Both the position numbers and the translations under genes were made by a program. The notes under the pieces are model-generated. The model saw nothing but the letters and a program-made list of their open reading frames with translations, was not told the DNA's origin and did no database searches. Positions 10,445-20,990 of a stretch of 64,000 nt of DNA are shown in pieces. The stretch lies in NCBI GenBank assembly GCA_032433595.1, contig JASWJB010000048.1, positions 1 to 64,000 on the forward strand, in the 5' to 3' direction. Each line of letters opens with the position of its first letter. The stretch's first letter is position 1. The DNA is from Conoideocrella luteorostrata. Lineage: Eukaryota; Ascomycota; Sordariomycetes; Hypocreales; Clavicipitaceae.

Positions 10445-12838
10445 ATGGCGTCCGCAAAACCCGACCCCTCGACATCGACGAGCTCTGCCGACATATTCTC
10501 TGGAAGTCACACTCTCCCACAGATTCGATCCATTCACAAGTCGCTCCATGTTCAAATCGAAGAAAAGTCGAGCCGTCTACGAACACAGGTCGGCAGCTCA
10601 TACCGCGAGCTCCTCGGCACAGCGGACACAATTGTCCACATGCGAGGGGACAATGGCCAAGTACAGGACCTCCTGGGAAGAATGGGTGGCCGGTGTGGAC
10701 GATCCATCATTTCTTCCAAAGCCACAAATCTTTCCAGGTTCGTCACGAGAGAGAAAAGCCCCGCCGCAAACGAGACGGCCAGGCTGCGGCTCCTCGAGTC
10801 CTGCGGGCTGATGGTGGCGAGAATACTCAAGGGTGGAGGCGGTGTCGATGCACAGATGAAGAAGGGAGATAGACTGGTGATGGCTACAAAGGTATTCGTC
10901 ATTAGTCGCTTGCTGGTGAAATGCGTGAAAGAAGAAGCACCGTCGAAAGATGCCCAACAAGCCGTGGCGACTGCCAGCAAGGCGCTAGAATCGCTCCGAA
11001 GAAGGATCCAACGACATGTCGAGCGGTTGCTGGAGAAAGTGGACGATACTGTGGACAGGGAGGATATCGTCAAGGCGCTCTGTGCCTACAGTCTTGCAAA
11101 CAGCTCAGGTGCGAAGCATGCCATATGGCACTTTGTTCGTGTGAGGCAGCGAGCCATGGAGATTGCGTTGGACTTGGACGAAGGCGAGCGAACGACAACA
11201 ACTGATGATGTGGTCCGCAGCCTGAGACTCTACACGAAAACCGTTCTTGATGTGCAGGCACTGGTTCCTGTGAAACTGTCGCAGGCCTTATCGAGCTTAA
11301 AGAGCCAGCGACTTTTGGCAGATGCATCTCTGAAAGCGCTCGAGGGACTACGACTGGACATATACGGCCGATGGTGCAGCGAAGAGATGCAAGACTTCAC
11401 GCCGTTTGTCAGACATGACGACCTTGACGCCAAACAGGCAAGGGAAATGTTGGGCAGTTTTGCCGAGAAAGGCGCACAAATCGTCGTGTCTGGGCTGAGA
11501 AAAACTCTCAGCCACATGGTCGACTTCAAATCAATTACCGACTTGCGAACGCAGGTGCTTCAACTCTGGATACGAGACGGTGGACGCGCAAAGGGATTCG
11601 ACGCCCAGGAAATGCAAGACGAGCTACGAGAAACCATAAATTCACGACTGCTCTCCGTCGTTGAGATCAAAGCTACCAAATTGCGACTGGTGGGATCCGA
11701 GGTAAAAGCTACGCTTGAAGGGTGGCGAGCGGGCGTGTCCGATGAGCATAAAGGGCTTTGGGATGATGATGGATACGACGCCGCGCTGTCAAATGGCGCC
11801 ACGCACTTCATTCAGGAGGTTGTATCACGATTATATGGCCGGAATGATGCCGCTTCAAAGGCTGCACATAGCTACGGGTCATGGTATCATATTATCGATG
11901 ATGTCAAAATAGTGGTAGAAGAGCTACGAAAACAGCGGTGGGATAACGATTACGAAGAGATTGAGGATGAAGAAACCATTGAAGCGAGACAGAAGATTCT
12001 GAGTAGGGAAGATCCGAAGAAACTGCAAGAGAAGTTGGACGAAACGCTCGACACGTCATTCAAGGCACTCGAAGACCAGATTGAAGGACTGTGGAAACAA
12101 CACTCGAAGCATACATCGAGCGGTGCCATGGCCATCTATCTTATTAGAGTCATTCGGGATATCCGTGCACAGCTACCTGATCGTCCAAAAGTCAAGAACT
12201 TCGGGCTATCCCTGGTGCCCAGTCTCCATGAACAAGTTGCTGCGCTAGCATCTAGGCCTGCTGCCGAAGAGTTCATTTCGTCCGGCTTATCGGACAAGAC
12301 TGTTGCTATGAAGCCACTGTGGGAAGGGGAACCCGCTCTGCCGAACCAACCCTCACCCTCTGTGTTTCAATTTCTGCGAAGCATATCCCTAGCAATGGCT
12401 GATCTGGGTGTGGATTTATGGACGCCCACAGCGGTGCGGGAGCTGAAAAGGCAGCTGGGTGGGGAGTTGTGTGAGGCATGGCGCAACGAGCTGACCGGTT
12501 TGTCTGTAGAAACAGCCAACGGCACGAGTAAGAATGAGAAGGTAGAAGATGATGACAAGACAGCTGGTGACGATGGTGACGAGACGACGACAGAAGAGAT
12601 GGACGCAGATTCCGTGGGTACTGTCGAAGACGTTTGTACGCAGTGGCTCTTTGATGTGGCGTTATTGCGGTGCTGCATTGGTAACAATGTAGAGGGGGGA
12701 GTGTCAGCAGACTTTGAGAAGCTGGATGGTGAGGTATATAGACGGAGTGGGTTGGACGAAGGGTCGAAGAAAAAGGTGAGCAAGCTGGCGAATGACTTTT
12801 GGGAGAGGATTCATTTGCTATTTGGGATGTTGGCGTGA
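10445..12838 (+). CDS. COG1: Conserved oligomeric Golgi complex subunit 1
   Basis: Intronless gene for 797 aa resembling COG1, a subunit of the COG tether that captures retrograde vesicles at the Golgi. The N-terminal segment (about 15-80) has the Vps51/COG1-type pattern DIFSGSHTLPQIRSIHKSL followed by helical heptads, the part that mediates COG assembly. The rest is almost wholly helical, with an acidic low-complexity insert around residues 690-725 before the conserved C-terminal helices. The ATG sits in CACAATGGC, a good context for fungal initiation. The protein is divergent, as COG1 usually is, so the assignment rests on the N-terminal pattern, length and architecture. Confidence 0.85.
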   Translation: MASAKPDPSTSTSSADIFSGSHTLPQIRSIHKSLHVQIEEKSSRLRTQVGSSYRELLGTADTIVHMRGDNGQVQDLLGRMGGRCGRSIISSKATNLSRFVTREKSPAANETARLRLLESCGLMVARILKGGGGVDAQMKKGDRLVMATKVFVISRLLVKCVKEEAPSKDAQQAVATASKALESLRRRIQRHVERLLEKVDDTVDREDIVKALCAYSLANSSGAKHAIWHFVRVRQRAMEIALDLDEGERTTTTDDVVRSLRLYTKTVLDVQALVPVKLSQALSSLKSQRLLADASLKALEGLRLDIYGRWCSEEMQDFTPFVRHDDLDAKQAREMLGSFAEKGAQIVVSGLRKTLSHMVDFKSITDLRTQVLQLWIRDGGRAKGFDAQEMQDELRETINSRLLSVVEIKATKLRLVGSEVKATLEGWRAGVSDEHKGLWDDDGYDAALSNGATHFIQEVVSRLYGRNDAASKAAHSYGSWYHIIDDVKIVVEELRKQRWDNDYEEIEDEETIEARQKILSREDPKKLQEKLDETLDTSFKALEDQIEGLWKQHSKHTSSGAMAIYLIRVIRDIRAQLPDRPKVKNFGLSLVPSLHEQVAALASRPAAEEFISSGLSDKTVAMKPLWEGEPALPNQPSPSVFQFLRSISLAMADLGVDLWTPTAVRELKRQLGGELCEAWRNELTGLSVETANGTSKNEKVEDDDKTAGDDGDETTTEEMDADSVGTVEDVCTQWLFDVALLRCCIGNNVEGGVSADFEKLDGEVYRRSGLDEGSKKKVSKLANDFWERIHLLFGMLA

Positions 12839-13251
12839 AGGGCTGTAGAGTTTGGCGGATTGTCCATGTGGCTGGGCATCACTCCAGATAGAAGAGAATA
12901 GATAGAACGGATAGAACTGATATCTATCAATCACTTCCCTCATTCTCGTGTGGAACGAGTGAGTGTCTTGTTTTCCCGTCCAGATGCAGAGGTGGATGAA
13001 CCAGTGCTGCTGGCCTTGCTCGCGCACCAACCGCCGCGGAGTCTGCCAAGCCGTAGAATAGAAAAAGGTCATACGAGTAGAATAGCGATCAAATATATCC
13101 AAACTCATGTCTCTTCGCAACGAACTATGATTACAGACAGATGGGAGATTGTGCTTCATCCCAGCATCATCAACACCAACGCAACGCAACGCAACGCCAT
13201 ATTTCGATCAAACAATACATCGTCCCACCACCGCATCACCACATCACCACA
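12839..13251. other. Convergent spacer between COG1 and the enoyl-CoA isomerase gene
   Basis: About 410 bases between convergent genes. It contains simple tandem tracts (CAACG repeats near 13,180 and CATCACCA repeats near 13,230-13,256). No gene seen. Confidence 0.6.
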
Positions 13252-14198
13252 TCACAGCTTATGCCTCTTCTCCCCACTAGCCAGCTTCCGAAACTCCTCC
13301 TGCGGAATGCCCCTCACAAAGCGATCCAGCCCGGCAAACACCTCATGCACGCTCTGCGCATTATGCACATCCACATCCGGCCTCCGCAGCAGCTTCTTAA
13401 TGCCCAGCATGCTCTCGCCATTCAGATGCTCGCCGAGTCTGTCACGCACCTCCTGCAGCACCCTCTCGGTGAAGCTCGCGCTCTCTCCCTTGCCAAAGTC
13501 GAATATCTCGTTGACGAAGCCGCACTGCTTGAGGTCCTCCGCCGGCAGGCGCTTGCTCATGATGAGGGCCTCGTTGGCCCTGGCGGGTCCGAGGCGCGCA
13601 GCCAGCGCCCGGGAGGCGCCTCCCTCGGCGACGAGGCCAAGCGACGAGAAGGGCGTGAGGAGGAAGGTGTGCGGCGTGCAGTAGACGAAGTCGGCCCAGC
13701 CGACGAGGGCGGCGGACAGGCCCACGACGGGCCCGTTGAGGGCGACGACCAGGATCTTGGGGTGCGTGGCGAAGGCGTGCGTGGTGTTGAGGTTGAAGGC
13801 GACGAACGTCTGCAGCCAGAGCTTGTGGGAGTCGGACGGGTCGGAGGGGGATTCGCGGCTGATGGAGACGTCGGCGCCGCTGGGGCGATGATTAGCTGAG
13901 TATTACGCAGATTATATAGGCGGTGGTGGTGGTCACAGAACGTGATACAGCAGGGATGTAGTTGGACTTTGGGGGTGGTAGCAACTTCTATCAAACAAAC
14001 AACTCACGCGGAAAAGAATCGCCCCGTGCCTGTCAGGACCGTCACAAACACCTCATCGTGCGTCGCAACCTCGTTCAGCTTCGTGGCCAGGTCGTAGTAT
14101 TGGGGCTGTGACAATGCGCCGAGCTTCTTCTCGTTGTTGATGGTGATGACGGCGATGCGGCCGCGGTAGTCGAGGCTAATGACGGAATCGGTGGCCAT
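13252..14198 (-). CDS. Crotonase-fold enoyl-CoA hydratase/isomerase, probably peroxisomal delta3,delta2-enoyl-CoA isomerase
   Basis: Two exons, 14198-14008 and 13879-13252 on the minus strand, joined through a GTGAGT...CAG intron, give 272 aa. The join restores the crotonase segment FFSAGADVSI, where backbone amides form the oxyanion hole; a second family element is NGPVVGLSAALVGWAD, followed by LVAEGGAS with a candidate catalytic Glu. Such isomerases convert 3-enoyl-CoA to trans-2-enoyl-CoA in the oxidation of unsaturated fatty acids. The chain ends in HKL, a plausible type-1 peroxisomal targeting signal; yeast Eci1 ends in HRL. Hydratase versus isomerase is not certain from sequence alone. 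This gene marks the right end of the conserved block. Confidence 0.85.
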
Positions 14199-14634
14199 GG
14201 CGAACTAATTCTATTATTTCGTGGTGTGTCGCTATCGGCTTGTGGTGGTGGCTGGGTCAGGTACGGAGTATACAAATACAAATTGCAAAAGGCAGCGGGG
14301 GCCGCAGCGGGAACGGTCCTTCTATAAGGCCTTTCATTAGTTCCCGATAGATGCTGTTCATTCATTCATTACTTGGTTATGGAGTATGGAGTTGTATTGT
14401 TAGTATCCGGGGTTCGGTTCGTCAATTCCGCTTCGCCTTGCTAACCGCGAAGCAACCTCGGTTCAGATTGGAAGCTAGTTTATTACGGAGTAGTTTAGTT
14501 GTTAGTCGCACGGATGGCGAAGCTTAACCCCACGTCTCACGTTTCGGGGTGATTAGTGACATCCCCGCGTTGTGTGGCGTTGCCGAGGAAGACCAAGTAC
14601 TCATAGTGGGCTATTTGCAAACCATATTGCTTCA
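14199..14634. other. Upstream region of the isomerase gene
   Basis: Holds TACGGAGTA copies at 14262 and 14484 and a degenerate GGAGTATGGAGT near 14,380. It is the last spacer before the accessory part of the window. Confidence 0.5.
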
Positions 14635-15679
14635 TCACGAAGAAGAACAAGGAAAAAAGAAGAAAAAGACAAAAAGAGAAGAGAAAAGAGAAAACCCGAA
14701 GTTCTGCAATGCTGCCAAACAGTCCAGACTATCAATTGTGTGTAAAGTCAATCTGGGGGTGCTGATAATAACCTCTAAATAGTCCCCGTAAGCTAGTTGG
14801 CTCGGAATCTCATCAATGCCGCCCACATCAGTCGCCTTCCGCTCAGTCATAACACGCCTCAATCCGCTGCTGGCCGGATACGCTGCTTATCGTCAGCAAG
14901 GTTGCATACGAGGTAGCCAAGCCGCCATCATGACTTACCCACACGGCGCAGTCTGTTCGAGCTCCCCAGCGGCTGCAGGCTGGCTCGCCCCCATACCACC
15001 GATTCACACGCATGTGGTCCTCCCAGAACGTCCTCCTCTCGTAGTCAAAACTGTTCTGTTTTGGAATCACGAGCTTCGCGACCGTCTGCCACAGATACTT
15101 ACTCGCATCCCAGGCCATGCCCGCATATTCGACGGGCCGCTCGGCCAAGTTCTCGCACAGCTGCACCTGGAATGCATACTCGGCGTCGTGGTCCCTATGG
15201 AAGTTCTATAGCCATTTGTGCAGGATGTCCGCGCTGTGCTCGGGCTTGATTGTCTCTTCGTACAGCTTCTTCTGCGTCTCGCTAGTCGGCACCTGACAGT
15301 ACTTGATGACGTAGTCGCCGAAGCGGTACGTCGTGTGCAAGTACTGACGGATGGACTCGTCGTAGGTGTTTCTGACCCTGTCCCGGCCTTTCGGCAGCTC
15401 TGTGTCGTGGCGGTGCTCCAGGTGGCGATGCAGCTCGGGCTGGTCGTGGTCGTGTTTCATGCGAATGTCGAAAATCTCCTTGGTCGTCTTGGCATCTGCC
15501 AGGCCAAGCGCTGGCGTGCTGTTGAATTCAATATCATGGGTCGTAGATTCTCGACCCTCGACCCTCGTCGAATCCCTGGCCGTAGATACCGAAGAGATTG
15601 ATGGCGAATCCGCGCGGCTGACGAATGCGGTCTTGAAAAACGAGTAAGATTCATCTTCGGGAAAGTGTGCGGAACCCAT
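14635..15679 (-). pseudogene. Decayed catalase-like haem protein gene
   Basis: Remnant of the catalase-like family found in many fungi and bacteria, C-terminal half only. Recognisable pieces, 5' to 3' on the minus strand, are PRGFAINLFG, then in another frame NSTPALGLADAKTTKE, TYRFGDYVIKYC and VPTSETQKKLYEETIKPE; after an in-frame TAG (15208-15206), QVQLCENLAE and VIPKQNSFDYERRTFWEDHM; then a frameshift into LQPLGSSNRLRR and, past a GTAAGT...CAG intron, YPASSGLRR. Lesions: at least one frameshift before NSTPA, the TAG (best read as CAG to TAG), a frameshift after MRVNRWYG, and no N-terminal half with the distal haem residues. No functional product is expected. Family recognition is from memory of the conserved segments. 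Confidence 0.75.
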
Positions 15680-17047
15680 GTAGTGCTGCTGCGCTCAACT
15701 TACATCCCGTTTTGCCCATTTCATGATTTTATGCTACTTGTGCTTGTCCTATTGTCCGCTGCGCGTTTGCATCGTAGTTTAAGAGTTTTTACTTCTGATA
15801 GCAGGTTGAAGAGTTGTTTAAATATTTGATCTTAAGCTTCTTTCACTCAAACGTGTCTTGTCTTCTCATTTTATTCCTGTTCTGACATGTATATGTGTTC
15901 TAGGCCGGCAAATATCTCTATTGTTTTGTCTTATGGAGAGAAAATTAGCCAGCCTATTCTTGGCCTCACATAAACTAAAGACCAAAATACCGAAAAGCCC
16001 CGGCTACATTAGTTAGACAGAACCGCCGTAACTGAGGAGTGATTGGTCGTCGGTGCGTGGACTTGGAGAGCGAACTGACCGACTGCAGAACTTGTGAATT
16101 CAAACTCTGTGCACGTTGGATTATTCACTAGTGAAATTGCTATTAGATTAGCATTTAGTAGGCCGATGCTTTGCTCAACTGGTTTAACGGGAGTGATTTC
16201 GAAGAGCTTTGGTATAAGCACCAGCCCTATTGGGCTGGTTGTCGACTTGAAAAAATAAATTGTACACAAAACAATTATACGAGTGGCATTCGAGTAGGAA
16301 ATGTCCCGCGTGACCGTCATGTCAGTAAGGTCAGACAACCAGGCTGTCCCTGAGGCATATTTAATAAATGCATACTGCTTTCCACCGTCACACTCGACCA
16401 ACTAGGGAGGTAGCAAGAGCGGCGACATTGGGCATATCATTTGGCAGTGGCATCTGTAGCAATGAGAGCATTCGGGGCATGACGGGGCATGACAGTTCAT
16501 GACAAATTGACTATGTGATACATTATCTTTGCTGTAGGTCCTGTTGCTCTAGCGCTTATCGGCATTTTGGTACTTCTTTTAAGTTGGGGATAATGTGCTC
16601 TGAGAACGAGTTGTTCGAGTGGTTGTATCTTGTCAGCCATCAGGTGTTGAATCATCAAATAGGAACGAAACTATACAAATATCGAAACACAATACTCGAT
16701 TTGCGCCAAGACATGCAGAAAGAGATGTACATACTGGCAGGTGTTATTTATGATGAAATGCCTTGGTCAGATGACGCAAGAACTTCTTGAAGTTGGGATC
16801 CCCCTCCGACTGAAACTTGTTAGGACCCCTATGGTCGGTATTGAGGTACACATCCTTGGCATATCTGAGACCTCCAGCTTTGTTATTCACTGTGTAGTTC
16901 TATTGTTAGACTTAGAAAACGTTCTACTACAGTTTATGGATCTGATGCATCCTACCGGACTAAATGACAACCTTCCAAATCTTTCAGGTCTCATTTCCAA
17001 ACAGTTACAGATATAAGGCAGGTTAATACCAACAGTCCAACTTTGTC
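15680..17047. other. Gene-poor stretch; no gene supported
   Basis: About 1.4 kb, AT-rich. It contains a 130-codon frame on the minus strand (16,401-16,009) without an ATG start and without similarity that I recognise, and a short repeated GGGGCATGAC tract near 16,475-16,503. It may hold further debris of neighbouring decayed genes. Confidence 0.45.
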
Positions 17048-18713
17048 TCACGTATATATTGTAGAAAGCATCGTCGAGGGCTTGACGGTGGGGTTTTCTT
17101 CTGCCATGTGTTCAAGCAGGGTAGTAAATGAACCTCTCCAATATGCCGTGCAGGAGAGGAGGGATGCAACGAACGCAGCCTTGGTTCCGGGGTGAGGCAC
17201 ACCTAGGAATAGAATGACCCTTGTCATCCAGCAACATTTTGGCGTGCATCTCGAAGTCCATGTCTGGCACATGGGAATCCCATTTGGTCTGGTGGTTGAG
17301 AATCGTGATCCTTGTTTTATTCAAATCGGTTTGCTTTGGGAGGAAATCTTGTAGCTAGGAGAGGTCGCTCCCGTTTCCACGGTATCTACAAGCACTTGAA
17401 GGATTCAAGCCGAGGTCGTGAATGGCGAAAACGCTGAACGCAGCTAGCGGCTATTGTCACCGAAGACTTACCCAACTCACTCGACAAAATCATCAGTCTG
17501 TCCCGGGTCGTATAAAGTGCGGGATGATTCGAAAGGAGGGTGATCGGAGTATGTAGTCTAAGCATCAAAAAGTGTTGGGATAAAGAGATGGATCGGGTTG
17601 AGTAGAGCACACCACGTGAGAAAGAAGAGGAACCCGATCGTCATTGGTACACGTAATGCCCGAGTCGTGTGGCGCTCTCTGCTCGCAGTAGTCCGTCCAG
17701 ATGCTGACTTGCCCCAGTAGCAATCCTCTGGATAGATGATGGTAAAATACAGCCAGGTTACCAGAACGCTTATAGAAACTATTGTCCAGTAAAAGCCTCG
17801 GCAGACCAAGGCGAGAAAGATGCCAGCTGAGGGATACAAGATATAATGATCCAAGAGGCTAGAACTGTTTACATTAACTTTTGGCAGACGGTGGTGTTTT
17901 TGCGAATCGCCGCTTAGGTAGCGATTACGCTTAAGACAGGTTGAATCCATGTAGGGCTTTAAGGGATATCAAAGAGAAGAAACAGGATGCTGAAGTCACT
18001 CGTTACCATCTGTCTGTTGTGGCTAGCTTCGGGTGCTGGCCTGTGTGGAACAAGGTTTTCGGCTGGACGGTGCGAAAGGAGCTCTGATACATTGGTATAG
18101 TCGAAAGGTGTTCTCGTTGACGAGTCAACACGTTCTGACTGCGGTGGGCTGGAAGCCGTCCAGTTTTTTCACCTTCCCTTGTCCTTGTTGTGGATGAGCC
18201 TCGATTCGAAGAAAGCGTATTGTAACCGGACCTATCGTCCATCTGCAAGTGATATTCAGACTGCTGGGCACCAAGAAGCACGGCACCAACAGTTGCTGGG
18301 TCGGCGAATTTCTTAAAACGCCGGTCCTGTTGTGCATCTACCTCCTCTTTATCTCTCAGAATTTGGACCAGGTCACAGTGCCCATTGGCAACGCTTCCTT
18401 GACACTTGCATGGTTCTAGAACTTTGTCTGAGACAAACCAGTGTACGCCCTCAAAGAGCTGTCTAGGTTTGTCCCGAGGATTGCGTCTCTCGCCCAAAAT
18501 CTTTTTGATGTTATTGACGTGAACAATAAGGTAGTTCTTTCCTGCGGGTGCCTCAGCCCAAGAAGAGCATAATAGTTCAGGATTAGCCGGCTTAATTAGC
18601 TGGCCAAATCGAGCCCCAACAAGCGTAATAGCGTCGAGTTTCCTGATGAAACCAACCCAGGCGCAACTTTCCAAATCAAGCGGCGTGGAACGAGGTAAGA
18701 TATCTGTGCCTTA
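17048..18713 (-). pseudogene. Fungal membrane protein gene, probably decayed
   Basis: Minus-strand fragments in one order look like a single multi-exon fungal protein of unknown function. A soluble part (18,713-18,003) contains TLVGARFGQLIKPANPELL, PRQLFEGVHWFVSDK and VGAVLLGAQQSEYHLQMDD. A segment with three hydrophobic helices (17,950-17,558) contains TWLYFTIIYPEDCYWGKS. A C-terminal part (17,340-17,048) contains WDSHVPDMDFEMHAKMLL and HGILERFIYYP. I recall this motif order from uncharacterised fungal membrane proteins. Introns may join the first parts, but the last part needs two frames (PGTKAAFV in one, RCIPPLLHGILERFIYYP in another), and no ATG begins the first fragment. I read it as a pseudogene; a functional gene with unrecognised introns is not excluded. 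Confidence 0.5.
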
Positions 18714-19310
18714 GTTCTCTGTACTTCGGGCTATGTCCATAAATTTGAAGAAGTCCTCAAGGAATTCGCGGCAGGTGTCGTCTTTTCATTTATTTTCATC
18801 TGGAATTCAAGAACAAGCTCCAGAGTGCACCAAATTTCGTCCACTTTATCCTTAATATATATAGCTAACCCTTTCCACAACGCCTGTTTTCTATTGCTGT
18901 CGTTCATGAGATATTCAATAACTCTTTAAATTAGCGTTGCATCTATTGCAACAGGGTTAATAGCGGTGAATTTGTAGAACTTATTGAAATTTTGGTCTGT
19001 TCGCTCAACTTCTAGAGATCCAAGAACAAGATACAGCAGCGCGTTTGCGGCGCTCACAAGCCAGGCCCTTTTGTCATTTGCGTCATATATATTAACAAAT
19101 TTTTCACTAATCCATCTAACTCAGTCAAAGTAAGGGTGCTTTACACATCGTTTAGCTTTTGTAGAAATCGTGAAGTGGCCTGGGAGCATAAGCTGTCCTT
19201 TGCTTATGGCGCTTTTTAAAGCGGCAACCACTGTTTGGCCGTTAGAGCTCCGATAGGCCAATGGCATAATTGGCGTTTAGTTCTCCTAAAAAGGAGTTAA
19301 TTAGCAAATA
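18714..19310. other. AT-rich spacer
   Basis: About 600 bases of AT-rich sequence with no open frame of note and no repeat that I could match elsewhere in the window. Confidence 0.5.
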
Positions 19311-20228
19311 ATGGCCCATTTACAAATCTCCGCAAACCGTACCCGTATGACTAGTAGCAGCCGAGCACCAACCAATAACGTGCCGAGATGTCCTTACGTC
19401 AGACAACTCAATGTTCTCGGTATTTTCCGGGGTCGATACTTGAAACCCGGCTCTCTAGGTAGAGATCCTGCTTTTGTCTTCGCTACAAAGCAGATGCCAG
19501 ATTAATATGTCTCCGAGACGCTTAGCCAGCACGAGCATAGCATAAAAGCCCTTGACGAAGACCCTTCCATCGAAAATGCTTGCACATCGTGCTTGCACCA
19601 GCTCCGCAACGAAATCAAGGGGAATTTCCAAACCAGTTCTAAAGTCTGATTTGACCAGGGTGGGATATCCTTCTACGACAATCGGGCTTCTGAACAGGTT
19701 GAGCTGGCATTGGCCATTGGGGAGGCTCATTGGCGGGGGTTCAGTACGTAATTCGAAATGGACTTTTCCAAGCATGTCTGGCTTGTAAGAAAGGCTCTCC
19801 ATAGCTTCAGCTTGTAAAATCCTTAGACGGCAGTAAGCTACTGCAAGGTCACCTACAATAGGAGGGTTCCAAAGAGCAGCACCTAGCCAACCGGGCTGTT
19901 CTCCAAGCTCTGCTAGAGAATATCCAATTCCGCGTGCCTCGATAGTGAGCTTTGAAGCATCAAGACTGACAGTTACTTTCGTGTTGTTGGGAAATATACC
20001 CGGAAAACACAATTATAAGCATCCTGAAACTCCAAGACAAGAGCTACGAAACTTACGCTCATGTTTTTCGCCAGACTCACTGCGAACAATGTCTTTCATT
20101 AACTGAAGAGTCTGTTGTCCTGTTGATGGCCATATATGGGTCAGATATTGTGCACAAGGAAGGGCTTGAACGTCTTCGAGAGACCCAGTAAGTGTGAGGG
20201 CTATCCCAATTACGTCCCCAGATTCCAC
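19311..20228 (-). pseudogene. Fragment of a large fungal protein of unknown function, with nonsense codon
   Basis: Two frames on the minus strand match the C-terminal module of a widespread uncharacterised fungal family often seen beside ankyrin or NLR-like genes. One (20,228-20,013) holds HIWPSTGQQTLQLMKDIV. The other (20,012-19,455) holds LAELGEQPGWLGAALWN, then TGLEIPLDFVAELVQAR, FDGRVFVKGF and DILIWHLLCS. After a TAG at 19457-19455 the same frame continues with RTSRHVIGWCSAATSHTG, the next conserved element of the family, and stops near 19,313. The continuing similarity after the stop shows that the stop is a lesion. The role of the family is unknown to me; a link with self/non-self recognition is only inferred from the usual neighbours. 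Confidence 0.6.
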
Positions 20229-20299
20229 CTCAAACTCTTGTTCTCTGACATATCGACTAAAGGTTTGGAAGGACTATAAAGTATCCGTTCACCGTCTTT

Positions 20300-20990
20300 C
20301 TAATATAATATGAGATATAGTTCGCGGTACTTAGGGCTTTCAAGTGGGCTTAACCTCTCTACAGTAGGGGAGCCCATCGTTTCGTAAAATGAAATTATGT
20401 AAGGCTGTCTAGTCCCGAACGCATTGCTAAACTCATTGTCGAGACGTTGGACGTGTGCCGAGTAGCTACCAAGACTCTTAAGTAAGTACGGGTTTGGGTT
20501 ATCGGGTACCAAGGGTGCTAATGGCCGCTCCCAGATGAGGAATCCAGAGATGGAATTCAGTATCATATCTACATCATTCTTTCTCTCGGCCATCTTTACT
20601 ACAGCCTGTGAATTAAATGTTAAGCAATTGTCACGACTGTACTAGTGGTTTGTGGATCGGCTACATAACTGTTTGATGATCAAGCCGCCGAGACTGTGTC
20701 CAATGAAGATGATGGGACAAGACCTGTTAGATTTCTATCATTTCATTAGCATAAAAAACTCAATGACGAGGGAAAACACGCCACATAATATGAATTTCAA
20801 GCTCATTAAGTCCTGGAAATGAATCGGTGCTCAGAATGATGTGGGTATCGTATCCGTATATTAGTACTCTCGCGCGAAGGACGTCAAGCGGAAGAGCATC
20901 ACGGAGCCACATAAATGACCCTTGCCATTCCTCAAAGGAGCCGAACGCATGGCCGGCAATACCAGGTAGGGCAATCACGCTACGTAGATA
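20300..20990 (-). pseudogene. SesB/PGAP1-like serine esterase fragment (alpha/beta hydrolase)
   Basis: Minus-strand pieces resemble the lipase-like N-terminal domain common in fungal NLR-type proteins and SesB. HAFGSFEEWQGSFMWLRDAL and ARVLIYGYDTH (20,978-20,810) are followed by CPIIFIGHSLGGLIIKQ (about 20,725-20,670), with GHSLGG giving the nucleophile serine, and then after an interruption AVVKMAERKND and SFYETMGS (20,605-20,300). The expected intron after IIKQ lacks a clean donor; using the nearest GT leads to a stop. The N-terminal HGL oxyanion segment was not found in frame and no ATG opens the first piece. It may have been fused to, or stood next to, the 19.3-20.2 kb module. Confidence 0.6.

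Noticed and set aside
10552..11073. A 173-codon antisense frame inside COG1
   Set aside because: Ser/Arg-rich mirror of the COG1 codons with no homology; the sense gene accounts for the DNA.
13141..13899. Plus-strand frame of 252 codons over the enoyl-CoA isomerase
   Set aside because: Antisense of GC-rich coding exons; the minus-strand gene has family motifs and proper introns.
15218..15601. Plus-strand frame of 127 codons over the catalase-like remnant
   Set aside because: Complement of the decayed gene; no motif of its own.
16009..16401. 130-codon minus-strand frame, possible membrane or secreted protein
   Set aside because: No ATG start, no recognised motif and no splice partner; kept only as a remark in the spacer entry.
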